From Exiguobacterium sp. AM39-5BH (GTDB lineage: Bacteria; Bacillota; Bacilli; Exiguobacteriales; Exiguobacteriaceae), in the NCBI RefSeq assembly GCF_003467445.1, contig NZ_QSGS01000007.1, positions 62,001 to 126,000 of the forward strand: 64,000 bases of DNA, in the 5' to 3' direction. Of the stretch, positions 42,907-52,125 are shown piece by piece. Both the position numbers and the translations under genes were made by a program. The notes beneath the pieces are model-generated. The model searched no databases. It saw only the letters and a program-made list of their open reading frames with translations, and was not told where the DNA came from. The stretch's first letter is position 1, and every line of letters starts with the position of its first letter.

Positions 42907-43803
42907 ATGCAACGCATCGAACTAACAGAAGACTTATCATTCTCACGAATCATCCATGGGATGTGGCGTTTAGCCGAATGGGAGATGAATCCACAGGAAC
43001 GTCTCGCGTTTATCGAACAATGCATTGAGCTCGGCGTCACGACGTTCGATCATGCCGATATCTACGGTGGCTATACATGTGAGGGCCTGTTCGGAGAAGC
43101 GCTTCGTCTCAAGCCTTCGCTTCGCGACCAAATTGACATCGTGACAAAGACCGGCATCAAGCTGACAGGTTCTTTTAACCCTGGTCAATCCATTAACCAT
43201 TATGATACGACGAAGGAACATATTATCCGCCAAGCAGAGCGTTCCCTCCAAGAGCTTGCCGTCGACCAAATTGATACGCTCTTGATTCACCGTCCTGACC
43301 CACTCATGGACCCGGATGTGGTCGCCGAGGCATTCATCACGTTGCACCGAAGCGGAAAAGTGCGTACGTTCGGGGTCTCGAACCATGTGCCGGCAACCCA
43401 ACAATTGCTCCAATCGCGTTTGCCGTTCCAACTCGTGACGAACCAGCTCGAGCTCTCACCGATGCAACTGAAGCATTTTGAAGATGGTTCTGTCGACCTA
43501 TGCCACGAGAAACGGATGCCACTCATGGCGTGGAGCCCTCTCGCCGGCGGACAACTGTTCACCGAGGCCGCTTACGCACCGCTTCGTGAAAAATTGGAGG
43601 AAATCAGCGATCGACATCAAGCGGGCGGCATCGACGCCGTCGTCTACGCGTGGCTCTTAAAGCACCCGGCCAAGATCATGCCGATCGTCGGATCTGGAAA
43701 AATTGAACGAGTTCGGACCGCCGTCGATGCGCTTCAGATTGACCTGACGCGAGAAGAATGGTTCGAAATTTTGAAGGCGGCCCGTGGTCGCGACGTGGAT
43801 TGA
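42907..43803 (+). CDS. Aldo/keto reductase
   Basis: 298 residues, TIM barrel. The catalytic tetrad is seen in FDHADIYGGYTCE (Asp, Tyr), VTKTGIKL (Lys) and LLIHRPDPLMD (His); NADP contacts include FGVSNH and IMPIVGSGKIERV. It most resembles YdhF/YqkF-type oxidoreductases. GAGGAGGAAC precedes ATG 42907; the frame to 42847 has no site. Confidence 0.88.
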   Translation: MQRIELTEDLSFSRIIHGMWRLAEWEMNPQERLAFIEQCIELGVTTFDHADIYGGYTCEGLFGEALRLKPSLRDQIDIVTKTGIKLTGSFNPGQSINHYDTTKEHIIRQAERSLQELAVDQIDTLLIHRPDPLMDPDVVAEAFITLHRSGKVRTFGVSNHVPATQQLLQSRLPFQLVTNQLELSPMQLKHFEDGSVDLCHEKRMPLMAWSPLAGGQLFTEAAYAPLREKLEEISDRHQAGGIDAVVYAWLLKHPAKIMPIVGSGKIERVRTAVDALQIDLTREEWFEILKAARGRDVD

Positions 43804-43960
43804 AGGTAAAAATAAACAAATAACCCCTTTTTAATTCCACTTTGTTATTTTCGACGATTTTCGTCATTTTCAAGAACGTCTACATCATAACGTTCATTCG
43901 TCAAAAATCGACACGTGTCAAATGGAGAAATTCCATTTCATATCCATAAGTGTAAAACAA
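43804..43960. other. AT-rich gap without a gene
   Basis: The stretch between the reductase stop and the terminator hairpin holds no frame with a start site on either strand. A small imperfect repeat (CGACGATTTTCGTC) is the only structure I see. Confidence 0.4.
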
Positions 43961-43991
43961 GCCCGTTCAGTTCAAGTGGAGCGGGTTTTTT
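43961..43991 (+). terminator. Rho-independent terminator
   Basis: CCCGTTC / GAGCGGG (one G-T pair) followed by TTTTTT, about 160 bases after the aldo/keto reductase stop. Confidence 0.7.
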
Positions 43992-44089
43992 GATTTTTTT
44001 TTTTAAAATCGCATTAATTTTCCTAAGACTATAGTCACAAAAAAATGGTGCTAAAATGATGAAAGTTAATCATTAAAGGAGTGCACCCT

Positions 44090-45364
44090 GTGAAAAAGTA
44101 CCTGATTCTTTGTACGCTCGCCATGTTGTTCGTCCTGTTCGGATGCGAAGAAGAACATGCATTTCGTTTACATACGGCTCCAGAGTACTATCAAGGTCGC
44201 GCCTCTCTGCCTTCTGGTCAACAAATCGAGATGACCGAGTCCGACCGGACGAACGTCCTTGATGCCTGTTACCCAGAGGACGCCATCACCCGTGCGCCTG
44301 ATGGAGAGCGTCTCTTGATTGGCACGGTCAAATTGAGCCAACCACTTACGACCACGGCCTCGACCGAAGTCTTTCCGACCGCCACATTTTTTGAAGTGGA
44401 AAATCAAACCTACGTCCAATGCCAAGCCGATACCATCACCTATATGAAACAAATCGATGCGTTGCCGGATAGTCTCACTCCGTACCGCGACCAAGCCGTC
44501 TCATCATCCGCGACGTCGAAGCTTCGAGTTGCGCAACCGCACGAGCAAGTCCATTTCACCGAAGAGATGAAAAAACCGGTCGGCAATGAGCCTTATCCAA
44601 AACGTCACGGTTTCGAACAGACGCTCGTCCACGTGACGATGCCGTTCAACGGTTCGTTCGAATTCACGTTCGAGTCACCCGAATCGCGTGAGACCATCAC
44701 GTTGCCCATCAACGAATCGTCACGTCAACCGTTCCTGTCCCTCGGCTTAGGGACCGAAGTGTCTCAAGACACGCAACAGTACGGGCTCCATCTGTCATCC
44801 GATCAGACGTTATATGAGGACGTCCTGCGACCGCAGGATGCCACCTACGATCGAATGCTCGGGGCACGGCAGGCGAGCACGCTCCCGACCAAGCTCGTTC
44901 CGAACGAGCGCTATCCACTTTTCAGTTTCTCCTTCATCCGCGATGGCAAACCTTATAAACAAGTCGTTTCTATCACCTATAAAGAAGAGACGTTGTTGCA
45001 CGGCGACCGCTTGAAAACAAAAATGCGGCAACAATTCGCCCATCGACGTCACGTCGTCGCCCATGAACTGGCTCTAATCGGCACAGAATCAAAAGATGCA
45101 CCGTTCTTGCATCATGCCAACGCCGAGACCGTCCAGTTCGTGTTTCAAGCCATCGATCGCTCAAAAGCCGTGGCCACGGCCGGAACCCCAGCGCCGACTC
45201 CTTATTTGACGGTGTTCGAGGGCATTTATGCTCAAACGTTCGATCTCAGTTACACGGAAGACGATGTAATTTTGACAAACACGAAGACAGGCTCACATTT
45301 CAAATTGCTCCGCGCCGATGCCGAACGGTGGCGCGACCTTTCCATCGGACAAGCAAACAACTGA
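44090..45364 (+). CDS. Putative lipoprotein of unknown function
   Basis: 424 residues. The signal peptide MKKYLILCTLAMLFVLFGC ends at a lipobox cysteine, so the protein sits on the outer membrane face. The rest is rich in beta-type sequence and proline/threonine, with no domain I recognise (QPLTTTASTEVFPTATFFE, FNGSFEFTFESPESRETI). GTG 44090 is eight bases from AAAGGAG; GTG 44081 is too close. Single-gene unit bounded by terminators. Confidence 0.65.
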   Translation: MKKYLILCTLAMLFVLFGCEEEHAFRLHTAPEYYQGRASLPSGQQIEMTESDRTNVLDACYPEDAITRAPDGERLLIGTVKLSQPLTTTASTEVFPTATFFEVENQTYVQCQADTITYMKQIDALPDSLTPYRDQAVSSSATSKLRVAQPHEQVHFTEEMKKPVGNEPYPKRHGFEQTLVHVTMPFNGSFEFTFESPESRETITLPINESSRQPFLSLGLGTEVSQDTQQYGLHLSSDQTLYEDVLRPQDATYDRMLGARQASTLPTKLVPNERYPLFSFSFIRDGKPYKQVVSITYKEETLLHGDRLKTKMRQQFAHRRHVVAHELALIGTESKDAPFLHHANAETVQFVFQAIDRSKAVATAGTPAPTPYLTVFEGIYAQTFDLSYTEDDVILTNTKTGSHFKLLRADAERWRDLSIGQANN

Positions 45365-45375
45365 CGACACTTTTC

Positions 45376-45404
45376 AAGCCAGACTGGCTCACCGGTCTGG
45401 CTTT
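45376..45404 (+). terminator. Rho-independent terminator
   Basis: AAGCCAGAC / GTCTGGCTT with a short T tail, after the lipoprotein gene. Confidence 0.65.
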
Positions 45405-45486
45405 ACACGTTGTACAGGCAAAATCGGAAAGCCTCCTTGCCTCGCTATGCGACAATGACAACAAACAGTGCAAAGGAGAGAGTGTG

Positions 45487-46344
45487 ATGACGAAACGATT
45501 CGAGCGCGACGTCGCCAGCCATTGGCCGGTCGCCTATAAACAAAACGGATATCCGCACGTGCAGCAGGGTTGGGTCTTGCCTCCGGAACGAAAAGACGAG
45601 TTCGACCCGTTCATCTTGATGGCCGAGGACTGGTTCAAGCGGGGAACGTTCTCGGACCATCCTCACCGCGGCTTCCAGACCATTACCTACGTGATTGACG
45701 GACGACTTGAACATATCGACAACCATGGCGGACATTCGATCTTAGATGCGGGTGACGTCCAATATATGAATGCGGGCTGGGCGGCACGTCATGCCGAGGA
45801 GGCCGTCGACGACGACTTGATTCATACGCTTCAACTATGGCTCAACTTGCCGAAAGCACTTAAAACGACGACGACGTCTTATCAAAACGTATACGTCGAA
45901 GAGGCGCCGCTCGTGCCAATCGACGGAGGACATGTGCGTGTCTATTCGGGTGACATCGCCGGTGTGACCGGACCGATGGACAGTCTCGTCCCCATCACGA
46001 TGAGCGAGGTTAGCCTCCAAGAGGGAGCTGTCTGCGAGCACATCATCCCGACGAATCATAACGCGTTCGTCTATATCCTTACCGGCTCCGTCAAAGTCGG
46101 GACGTCGGCGACACCGCTCTCGAAGACTCACGTGGCGACGCTCACGTACGATGAGACGAGTGACGGTGAGAGCGTGGTCCGCCTCAAAGCGACGTCACGT
46201 GCGAAACTGCTCATCTACTCAGGTAAGCCGATTCGGGAAGACTATATCGCCCACGGTCCGTTCGTCATGAACACCGAAGAGGAGATTCGTCAGGCTTTCC
46301 GCGACTACCATGCCGGTGGTTTCGGTCCCCCGGCCGTCAAATAA
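45487..46344 (+). CDS. Pirin family protein
   Basis: 285 residues, bicupin. The N-terminal cupin has DHPHRGFQTITYVIDGRLEH, with the metal-binding histidines, then MNAGWAARHAEEA; the C-terminal pirin domain has IIPTNHNAFVYILTGSV and AKLLIYSGKPIREDYIAHGPFVMNT. Some pirins are quercetinases or redox sensors; the role here is open. GCAAAGGAGAG precedes ATG 45487. Confidence 0.9.
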   Translation: MTKRFERDVASHWPVAYKQNGYPHVQQGWVLPPERKDEFDPFILMAEDWFKRGTFSDHPHRGFQTITYVIDGRLEHIDNHGGHSILDAGDVQYMNAGWAARHAEEAVDDDLIHTLQLWLNLPKALKTTTTSYQNVYVEEAPLVPIDGGHVRVYSGDIAGVTGPMDSLVPITMSEVSLQEGAVCEHIIPTNHNAFVYILTGSVKVGTSATPLSKTHVATLTYDETSDGESVVRLKATSRAKLLIYSGKPIREDYIAHGPFVMNTEEEIRQAFRDYHAGGFGPPAVK

Positions 46345-46378
46345 AATAAGCCGCGCCTGAAGGCGTGGCTTATTTTTT
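46343..46378. terminator. Bidirectional terminator
   Basis: AAATAAGCC / GGCTTATTTTTT enclosing a GCGCC..GGCGT inner stem between convergent genes. Confidence 0.8.
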
Positions 46379-46672
46379 GTCTGGCATGAGCACGGTCTGC
46401 TGGGTCGGGACACGACCGATTGGGACGGTCCGTTCGACGAGGACGTACCGCTTGCCGTTCACTTCAAACTTCCGGTCGCCGAGATAATGGGCCGACTTCC
46501 CGTCTTCATACAGCTTCGTCAAAATCGCCGGCACATATTCATTCAAGTTCGTGTAGTGCTCATCGAGCGTCATGACAATATTGCCTTTCCCATAGCCCAA
46601 CCATTGATTCGACATGAATAACATGAGCGAAATGGTGCCGATGACACCGATGACTAAAATGACTGTCTCCAT
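46370..46672 (-). CDS. Small single-pass membrane protein
   Basis: 100 residues: an N-terminal membrane helix (VILVIGVIGTISLMLFMS) and a soluble part with YTNLNEYVPAILTKLYEDG and a beta hairpin (GDRKFEVNGKRYVLVERTV). GGGAGG precedes ATG 46672. Unknown family; single-gene unit. Confidence 0.6.
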   Translation of the reverse strand: METVILVIGVIGTISLMLFMSNQWLGYGKGNIVMTLDEHYTNLNEYVPAILTKLYEDGKSAHYLGDRKFEVNGKRYVLVERTVPIGRVPTQQTVLMPDKK

Positions 46673-46740
46673 CAAATCCTCCCCGATCTCGTATGTGTTT
46701 AAATGGCGTGATTATCGTACGCCAAGACTAATCTTCTACT

Positions 46741-47205
46741 TTAGAGATGCTTCACGACGAACTGTCGCTTCGGCTGAAAGCCAATTTCGCTATAAAACGC
46801 GGCCGCCGCTTCGTTCACCGACTAATAATCCAGTTCGATTGACGGAAATCCGTGTGCGATGGCATAGCGTTCCACTTCTTCCATGACCAAGCGTCCATAC
46901 CCTCGCCGCTTCGCCTCCGGGTTAATGCTGATTTGATGCACGTAGAGTGTCCGGACAGCTTTCCGAAACGCGTTCGCCTCACTCACTCGCTCTTGAAAAC
47001 AGACGTAGCCGACTGTGTCTCCGTCGACCTCTGCCGTGAAGAAATGATAATCGTCTCGCGCCATCATCTCCGAAAACGCCGCTTCCATCGAGGCGTGATT
47101 GTAAGGCGCAAAGAACGCCGGCGCCAACTGAAGATGATGTTCATGGATTGGACAGTTCAACGTCGCAATCAACGCCGCATCGTCGGTTCGTATCAACTGC
47201 ATCAT
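46741..47205 (-). pseudogene. GNAT acetyltransferase with premature TAG
   Basis: The frame from ATG 47205 runs 127 residues with INPEAKRRGYGRLVMEEVE as acetyl-CoA loop and then PSIELDY, TAG (46824-46822), SVNEAAAAFYSKIGF-like tail (read SVNEAAAAFYSEIGFQPKRQ) and a normal stop at 46741. The stop replaces the tryptophan seen in this motif in relatives (LDYWSVN), a G-to-A change. The lost part includes the last strand and helix of the GNAT fold. Real nonsense or a base error. Confidence 0.7.
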
Positions 47206-47411
47206 AACGGCCACGAACCTTCATTTTTATAGTCCCGCGTCTCCGTGACCCCGTGCGGCTTTTCATCCCCACGCAACGTATGGTTTGTCGTTTCCTGCTC
47301 TTTGCCGTGCAAACGGTGTTGAATCGGACGGGCCAGGAAGTAGCCGCCGAACAAGGAGACCGGGAAAATGATAAAGGCGGTTCCTAGAAACAGGTAGGCG
47401 TATGCACGCAT
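47202..47411 (-). CDS. Small membrane protein
   Basis: 69 residues: one membrane helix (YLFLGTAFIIFPVSLFGGYFL) then a charged tail (GKEQETTNHTLRGDEKPHG). The start at ATG 47411 has only a weak GAGAG site and lies inside the end of the upstream small gene. Moderately supported by the hydrophobic profile. Confidence 0.45.
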   Translation of the reverse strand: MRAYAYLFLGTAFIIFPVSLFGGYFLARPIQHRLHGKEQETTNHTLRGDEKPHGVTETRDYKNEGSWPL

Positions 47412-47521
47412 CTCTCTGTTCCGACGAAGTGATTGACGCCATAGCGCAATCCAAAAAATAAGCCGACAAATAACAGTGCGACAAACGCGTACTCGATACA
47501 TTTCCCGAGAAATCGTTTCAT
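47384..47521 (-). CDS. 45-residue membrane protein
   Basis: ATG 47521 has GAGGGGGG seven bases upstream and encodes a basic N-terminus and one helix (CIEYAFVALLFVGLFFGLRYG). It overlaps the next small membrane gene by 28 bases, suggesting a coupled pair. No family known to me. Confidence 0.5.
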   Translation of the reverse strand: MKRFLGKCIEYAFVALLFVGLFFGLRYGVNHFVGTERCVHTPTCF

Positions 47522-47577
47522 CTCATGACCCCCCTCAACTGATTAGTTTTCTGTACGAGATGAAACGGTAAAATGTT

Positions 47578-48102
47578 TCAAATTTGTTGGCGAGACATAT
47601 ACCACAACGTCGCCTCCTGCTCGGTCGCGGATACCCAGTCTTGTTTTCCTTGGATATAGCTCTCGATATCTTCCGGATGCTGGCTCGCCAATTGTTGTTT
47701 AAGCGCCGCATACTCGTCCCGTACGTCTGGGAACGTCATCAAATAATCGCGGAACGCGAGATGGCGGTCCACGCCCTCATCCCCGTCCTCGAACATATGG
47801 ACGTGAATCGTCCGGACGTTTTCTCCTTTAGCGAAGAAACGCCGTCTCGGAATTCCATGTTCACCGAAACTTCGGTATCCGAGCGCCTCCATGTGCCCGA
47901 CCCAATCGTCAATCCGTTCGATGTCCCGTACGACAGGCATGATGTCGATAATCGGTTTCGCATCGAGTCCCGGCACCGACGTGCTCCCAATGTGATGAAT
48001 GGCGACAATTTCCCCTTCAAACAAACGCTCGAGCTTGGCCGCCTCTTCCTTGAATTTTGTCTCCCATATCGAATCATACGGAATGACTTCTACTTTTCTC
48101 AT
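47578..48102 (-). CDS. GrpB/UPF0157 family protein
   Basis: 174 residues. VIPYDSIWETKFKEEAAKL, IHHIGSTSVPGLDAKPIIDI and the KPIIDIMPVV strand give the nucleotidyltransferase-like GSTSVPG core of the UPF0157 family; FRDYLMTFPDVRDEYAALK is the conserved C-terminal helix. Function not established. GAGGGAATG precedes ATG 48102. Confidence 0.88.
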   Translation of the reverse strand: MRKVEVIPYDSIWETKFKEEAAKLERLFEGEIVAIHHIGSTSVPGLDAKPIIDIMPVVRDIERIDDWVGHMEALGYRSFGEHGIPRRRFFAKGENVRTIHVHMFEDGDEGVDRHLAFRDYLMTFPDVRDEYAALKQQLASQHPEDIESYIQGKQDWVSATEQEATLWYMSRQQI

Positions 48103-48259
48103 GGTTCTTCATTCCCTCCTTCACAATCATCGTTCCGTCTCTTTCATGATACCCGTTTTCCGAAGCGTTTAGAAATCAGCTCCGCCATTCGAAAGGTTTG
48201 TCACGACGCAAAATGGGAAATGCTAATATTAATGAAATCAGAACTGGAGAGTGGATTGT

Positions 48260-48802
48260 ATGTTGACACAACAGCAGATTGATACGTTTAAGAAACGCCT
48301 TCTAAAAGAGAAAGCGAAAACCGAAGGATATATGGAAAATCGAGAAGAAGTGTATGACGAAGGGGAACTGTCACATTACGATAACCATCCGGCAGATGGA
48401 GGGGAAGAACTTTTCTTACGCGAACGTGATCAAGCCCTCACTGAGTTAGATGAAGAATTCTTAAGCGACGTCGACAAAGCCTTGCTCGCCATTGAGAACG
48501 GAACGTATGGTAAGTGTGAGGTATGCGGTGAAGACATCGAGTTGGATCGCCTTGAAATCATTCCGGAAACGACGCTTTGTATCGAGCACGCACGCGAGCA
48601 AGAAGAAAACAAGCATTTGACCGACCAGGAACGCCCGGTCGAAGAAGATGTACTTAACCCATCTGAGACGGCCGCCCGTAAACAACTCGACGGGACAGAC
48701 GATCCGGGCCAAAGTACGGATGCGTTCAGCCAAGTCGAAGATTTCGGGAGTTCGGATACGATTGCCGATAGCGAAGGCAATCATGACCCGACACGTGACT
48801 AA
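48260..48802 (+). CDS. yteA: YteA-family DksA/TraR-type zinc-finger protein
   Basis: 180 residues. An N-terminal coiled region (QQIDTFKKRLLKEKAKTEGY), the family block YDEGELSHYDNHPADGGEEL, and a zinc finger GTYGKCEVCGEDIELDRLE with a partial second cysteine set (TLCIEHA). The acidic C-terminus is typical of the Bacillus YteA group, sporulation- or stress-linked relatives of DksA. GGAGAG precedes ATG 48260. Confidence 0.85.
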   Translation: MLTQQQIDTFKKRLLKEKAKTEGYMENREEVYDEGELSHYDNHPADGGEELFLRERDQALTELDEEFLSDVDKALLAIENGTYGKCEVCGEDIELDRLEIIPETTLCIEHAREQEENKHLTDQERPVEEDVLNPSETAARKQLDGTDDPGQSTDAFSQVEDFGSSDTIADSEGNHDPTRD

Positions 48803-48819
48803 CATCAGTCAGTGAACGA

Positions 48820-48850
48820 GCGAAAGGAATCCATCTCCTTTCGCTTTTTT
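48820..48850 (+). terminator. Rho-independent terminator
   Basis: GCGAAAGGA / TCCTTTCGC with T6, after yteA. Confidence 0.9.
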
Positions 48851-48942
48851 GATGAATCGAGGAGGCGGCCTTCTTCATCCGATATCTTCCATCTTTCCAT
48901 ACCGCATGATACACTGTGTAAAAATACACCTTAGGAGCAGGT

Positions 48943-49530
48943 ATGCATACAAAAGAGACGTTTTCCGAACTGATTTCTAGCAAGCTCAAACTGATTCGCA
49001 CCGAGCAAGGATTATCCCAAGAAGAACTATGTACGCTCGTCGGCATCTCGAAAAAAACGTTAATTCAAATCGAGAAGCGACGTCTGAACGCGAACTGGAC
49101 GACGACGGTCGCCATCTGCGCGCTATTTAATCAAAGTCCTTATCTTCAATCATTGATTGGGGACCAGCCGATTGAATTCATTCGTCTCGTCGCCCATACC
49201 GACCCGAGTCTGGCGACAAAAACGTTGGGCGGACATGTCTGGTGGACGACGATCGAGCACCAAGGAAAATACCGGATTCAACAGAATATGGTCAGTCAAC
49301 ATTACCGGATTCTCGACCACGACGACTTCCGCTGGTTCAGCACGTTCGACCGCGACGAGGCGTTCCGAAAATTGATTGAACTGCGGACGACCCAAGATGA
49401 GCAGGGAGACACAAAAAAATGGCGTAACGAATCGTTGCGTCAATATGTCGCTTTGATGGGCGACGCGCCGCCGAGTACTTCGACGACATCCATCGGGTCG
49501 ACCGTGTTACCGGCCGAACTTGATGAATAA
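48943..49530 (+). CDS. XRE-type HTH transcriptional regulator; 3' end doubtful
   Basis: The N-terminal HTH reads KLKLIRTEQGLSQEELCTLV, then GISKKTLIQIEKRRLNANW, and a C-terminal domain of about 100 residues follows (FIRLVAHTDPSLATKTLGGH, YRILDHDDFRWFSTFDRDEA). As written the frame runs to 49530 and overlaps the convergent peptidase gene by 91 bases. After residue 155 the sequence has a run of seven A at 49413-49419; with eight A it would read DTKKMA and stop at TAA 49427, just before the peptidase gene ends. I favour the shorter 161-residue protein. ATG 48943 has AGGAG upstream. Confidence 0.7.
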   Translation: MHTKETFSELISSKLKLIRTEQGLSQEELCTLVGISKKTLIQIEKRRLNANWTTTVAICALFNQSPYLQSLIGDQPIEFIRLVAHTDPSLATKTLGGHVWWTTIEHQGKYRIQQNMVSQHYRILDHDDFRWFSTFDRDEAFRKLIELRTTQDEQGDTKKWRNESLRQYVALMGDAPPSTSTTSIGSTVLPAELDE

Positions 49531-50431
49531 GCATATTCTCCTTGATGCACTTCGAAATGGAGGTGCGGACCTGAAGAGTTGCCCGTATTGCCGATTTGGC
49601 CGATGCCTTCGCCTTGGAGCAACGTTTGACCTGTCTTCACTTCGATTTTATGCATATGGGCGTAGACCGTCGTCCACTTCTCTCCATCGATTTCATGCTC
49701 GATGAAGACGTGCTTCCCATAAGGGCCGCCCGATTTGACATCCGTGACCGTTCCAGCCGCCGCCGCATAAATCGGTGTGCCGACGTTCGCCGCGATATCG
49801 AGCCCGTTATGGAACGTATAGCCGAACTGGCCGCTCGCCGGTCCGTAACCTTGTGACAGACGTCCTGTCGCCGGCATCATAACCTTGTCAGGCGCAAGCG
49901 CCGCCGTTTGTTGCTTCAAGTCTTTCAATTGGGCCGCTTGCCCTTTCAGCTGCTTATATGCAGCCACGTGAGCCGAGCGGGCTTTTTGTCGCTCTGCTTT
50001 CACGTCTGCTTGTTTCGTCTCAAGCGCCTTTAACGATTGCGTTGTCTCGGCTTGTTTGGCTTGCAAATCACGCTTTGTCTCTTCAGACTCCGCCGCCTCT
50101 GCCTTAGCGCTCGGGAGGATCGTCGACAACACTTGTTTGAATAGAGAGGTGTCACTAGTTTCAGGATTCAACGCCGTCTCGTACGACGTGAGTTTGATTG
50201 GGTCTGCTCGATTTTTTGATCGATTGCTTTCGCACTCTGATCGATCGTTTGGACATGACGTTTGGCTTTAGCGACCGATTGTTTCGACGTTTGAATCCGC
50301 TGTTTGGTCTGTTGAAGCGATTTCGTCGTCTTGACAAGGTCTTGTGGGGTAATTTGATCTGCCGATACGGCTGAAGTCCCTGACAGAATCAGGACGCCTG
50401 TACCGACGGTGACGAGTAGTTGTTTCCACAT
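49440..50431 (-). pseudogene. M23-family peptidoglycan endopeptidase, frameshifted
   Basis: From ATG 50431 the protein has a signal peptide (LLVTVGTGVLILSGTSAVSA) and a coiled coil (QQTKQRIQTSKQSVAKAKRH) ending out of frame at about 50196. One extra base gives EQTPIKLTSYETALNPETSD and then a second coiled coil and the M23 LytM domain: FHNGLDIAANVGTPIYA, VYAHM, SSGPHLHFEV with the zinc ligands. The shift is at a CCC run (CCCC restores it). Full protein about 330 residues, secreted, cutting peptide cross-links. As written, the catalytic part is separated from its signal. Confidence 0.8.
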
Positions 50432-50611
50432 ATATTGATAAAACCTCCAGATGGGATGATGCGTTAGGTTGATGAAAAGCTATAAGGGCGAATATAGCAC
50501 CCGCATCGGAAAAGTTCAATATATGAAGTATTTCATTTGCATGTCGAACGTATCAAGACTGTGAACTCGACTTTCATAAACTTCACTCACGTTTCATACG
50601 TATGGTCAGGG
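50432..50611. other. 180-base gap without a gene
   Basis: The region upstream of the M23 gene shows no frame with a start site and no hairpin. It should hold the M23 promoter on the minus strand, which I cannot place with confidence. Confidence 0.3.
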
Positions 50612-50791
50612 TCACCGTCTTCGATGCAAGACAATCCCGATGATGCTGACGGTGGCCAGAACAGTCAACGCCGGTCCGCCGAACAAAAAGAGACGATTGA
50701 GGCCGAATGGAAGACTCGTCGTCAGTCCGAGAATGGTAAACAAGTTGCCGACAATCAGAGCAAGCATAAGAACAGGCAACAAGACGCGCAT
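50612..50791 (-). CDS. 59-residue membrane protein
   Basis: ATG 50791 overlaps the stop of the upstream acetyltransferase gene (TAATG) and encodes two membrane helices: LLPVLMLALIVGNLFTILG and FLFGGPALTVLATVSIIG, ending HRRR. The overlap suggests translation by reinitiation. Unknown family. Confidence 0.55.
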   Translation of the reverse strand: MRVLLPVLMLALIVGNLFTILGLTTSLPFGLNRLFLFGGPALTVLATVSIIGIVLHRRR

Positions 50792-51588
50792 TACGTATCT
50801 GTCCCGGGCTTACTCATCTCGAATTGAGCAATTTTTTCCTGGACGAACCCGAGTTGCCGGGCTGCCATCAATAACGCCGGGCGATCTGACGTCAACGTTA
50901 GTCGAATCGGTCCTTCGGCCGCCGCCGCACGCAATAACCACTTAGCATCCTCGTCGCTCCCGAACACGTCAAGCAGCAGATTATCCCGGAAGAGTAGCGC
51001 CCCGCTCGTCTCTCCTTCCACCACGCGAACAAGTTCGGTCTGTTGTTGCGTCGTGCGAACATCGACTTGCCAAATCGGGCTGTGAATCGCGGTCGGATAA
51101 TACGTATCGAACAGTTCATGAATCGACACTCGTTCCCGCGTCGCGGTCGTCCTCGTTGATAGGGATTGAAAATATACGATTTCGCGGTCAATTTTATAGC
51201 CGAGTCGCTCATAGAGGGCGAGTGCGGGTGCGTTCTCTTGGATGACCTCAAGCAGACGCGTCCCCGCCGCCTGTTCATCGAACTGTCGCATCAGTTCGTG
51301 CGCGATGCCAAGATGTCGATAGTCTGGTGCGACGGCCAAGCCGCCACAGCGAGTGACCCACCCTGTATTTAAGTGCGCCACGCCGCTCAACATGACGCCA
51401 ACGGGCTTACCGTCCGCATAGGCGACGATGGAACGCGCCGGCTGGTTTTGATCACGGACGAGGAATACGGCCTCGAACCGGGCCTCATCCATATCAAAGT
51501 GAATCATGTAGTCGGAAAACCCGTCCATGAAAGCTTGATACAAATCTTGGAGCGGTGGATGTTGAACATAAGTAATCACTGGATGCAT
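50791..51588 (-). CDS. GNAT acetyltransferase, two-domain
   Basis: 265 residues. The first half holds a complete GNAT core (GGLAVAPDYRHLGIAHELMR, ENAPALALYERLGYKI); the second half (LDVFGSDEDAKWLLRAAAAE, LMAARQLGFVQEKIAQFEM) is a weaker GNAT-like repeat. GAAGGGAA lies upstream of GTG 51591/ATG 51588. Substrate unknown; divergent from another GNAT gene. Confidence 0.75.
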   Translation of the reverse strand: MHPVITYVQHPPLQDLYQAFMDGFSDYMIHFDMDEARFEAVFLVRDQNQPARSIVAYADGKPVGVMLSGVAHLNTGWVTRCGGLAVAPDYRHLGIAHELMRQFDEQAAGTRLLEVIQENAPALALYERLGYKIDREIVYFQSLSTRTTATRERVSIHELFDTYYPTAIHSPIWQVDVRTTQQQTELVRVVEGETSGALLFRDNLLLDVFGSDEDAKWLLRAAAAEGPIRLTLTSDRPALLMAARQLGFVQEKIAQFEMSKPGTDT

Positions 51589-51657
51589 CACGCGTTCGTT
51601 CCCTTCACTTTATATTTCGGTATACTGGTTGAGACAGCTGATTTTGGAGGAGGAATC

Positions 51658-52125
51658 ATGATGACCACGAGACTTGAACCACTTCACGAGACCCATTGGC
51701 CCGTCTTGAACACGTTCACGTTACCGCTCGAACAAGAAAAATACACGTCGCTCCCAGTCGACCTCAAATTCCCGGTATTAGACGGAATCTATCCAGTCGT
51801 CATTGTCGCCAAGGAGCCCGTCGGTTTCTTTTTGCTCCATGATACGGAACGGGTCGCTTCGTATACGGAAGCACACGACGCCTTGTTACTGTCGATGTTT
51901 TCCATCAACTACCCGGCTCAAGGGAACGGCCATGCTAAAGCGGCACTCCGTCAGTTACCAAACTATGTACGGGAGCACTTCCCCACTAAAAGTGAGGTCG
52001 TCCTATCGGTCAATCTGAATAACGAGGCGGCTTTCTCCCTTTATCAAACAGTCGGCTTCATCGACACGGGTCGACGAATCGACGGTCCCATCGGCTCGCA
52101 ACGCATCATGTCACTACTGCTTTAA
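51658..52125 (+). CDS. GNAT acetyltransferase
   Basis: 155 residues. LEPLHETHWPVLNTFTLPLE opens the fold; the acetyl-CoA loop is NYPAQGNGHAKAALRQL, and NLNNEAAFSLYQTVGFIDTG is motif B. GGAGGAGGAA precedes ATG 51658; the frame back to 51373 is antisense to the neighbouring gene. Its end overlaps the convergent RimJ-like gene by 20 bases. Confidence 0.77.
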   Translation: MMTTRLEPLHETHWPVLNTFTLPLEQEKYTSLPVDLKFPVLDGIYPVVIVAKEPVGFFLLHDTERVASYTEAHDALLLSMFSINYPAQGNGHAKAALRQLPNYVREHFPTKSEVVLSVNLNNEAAFSLYQTVGFIDTGRRIDGPIGSQRIMSLLL

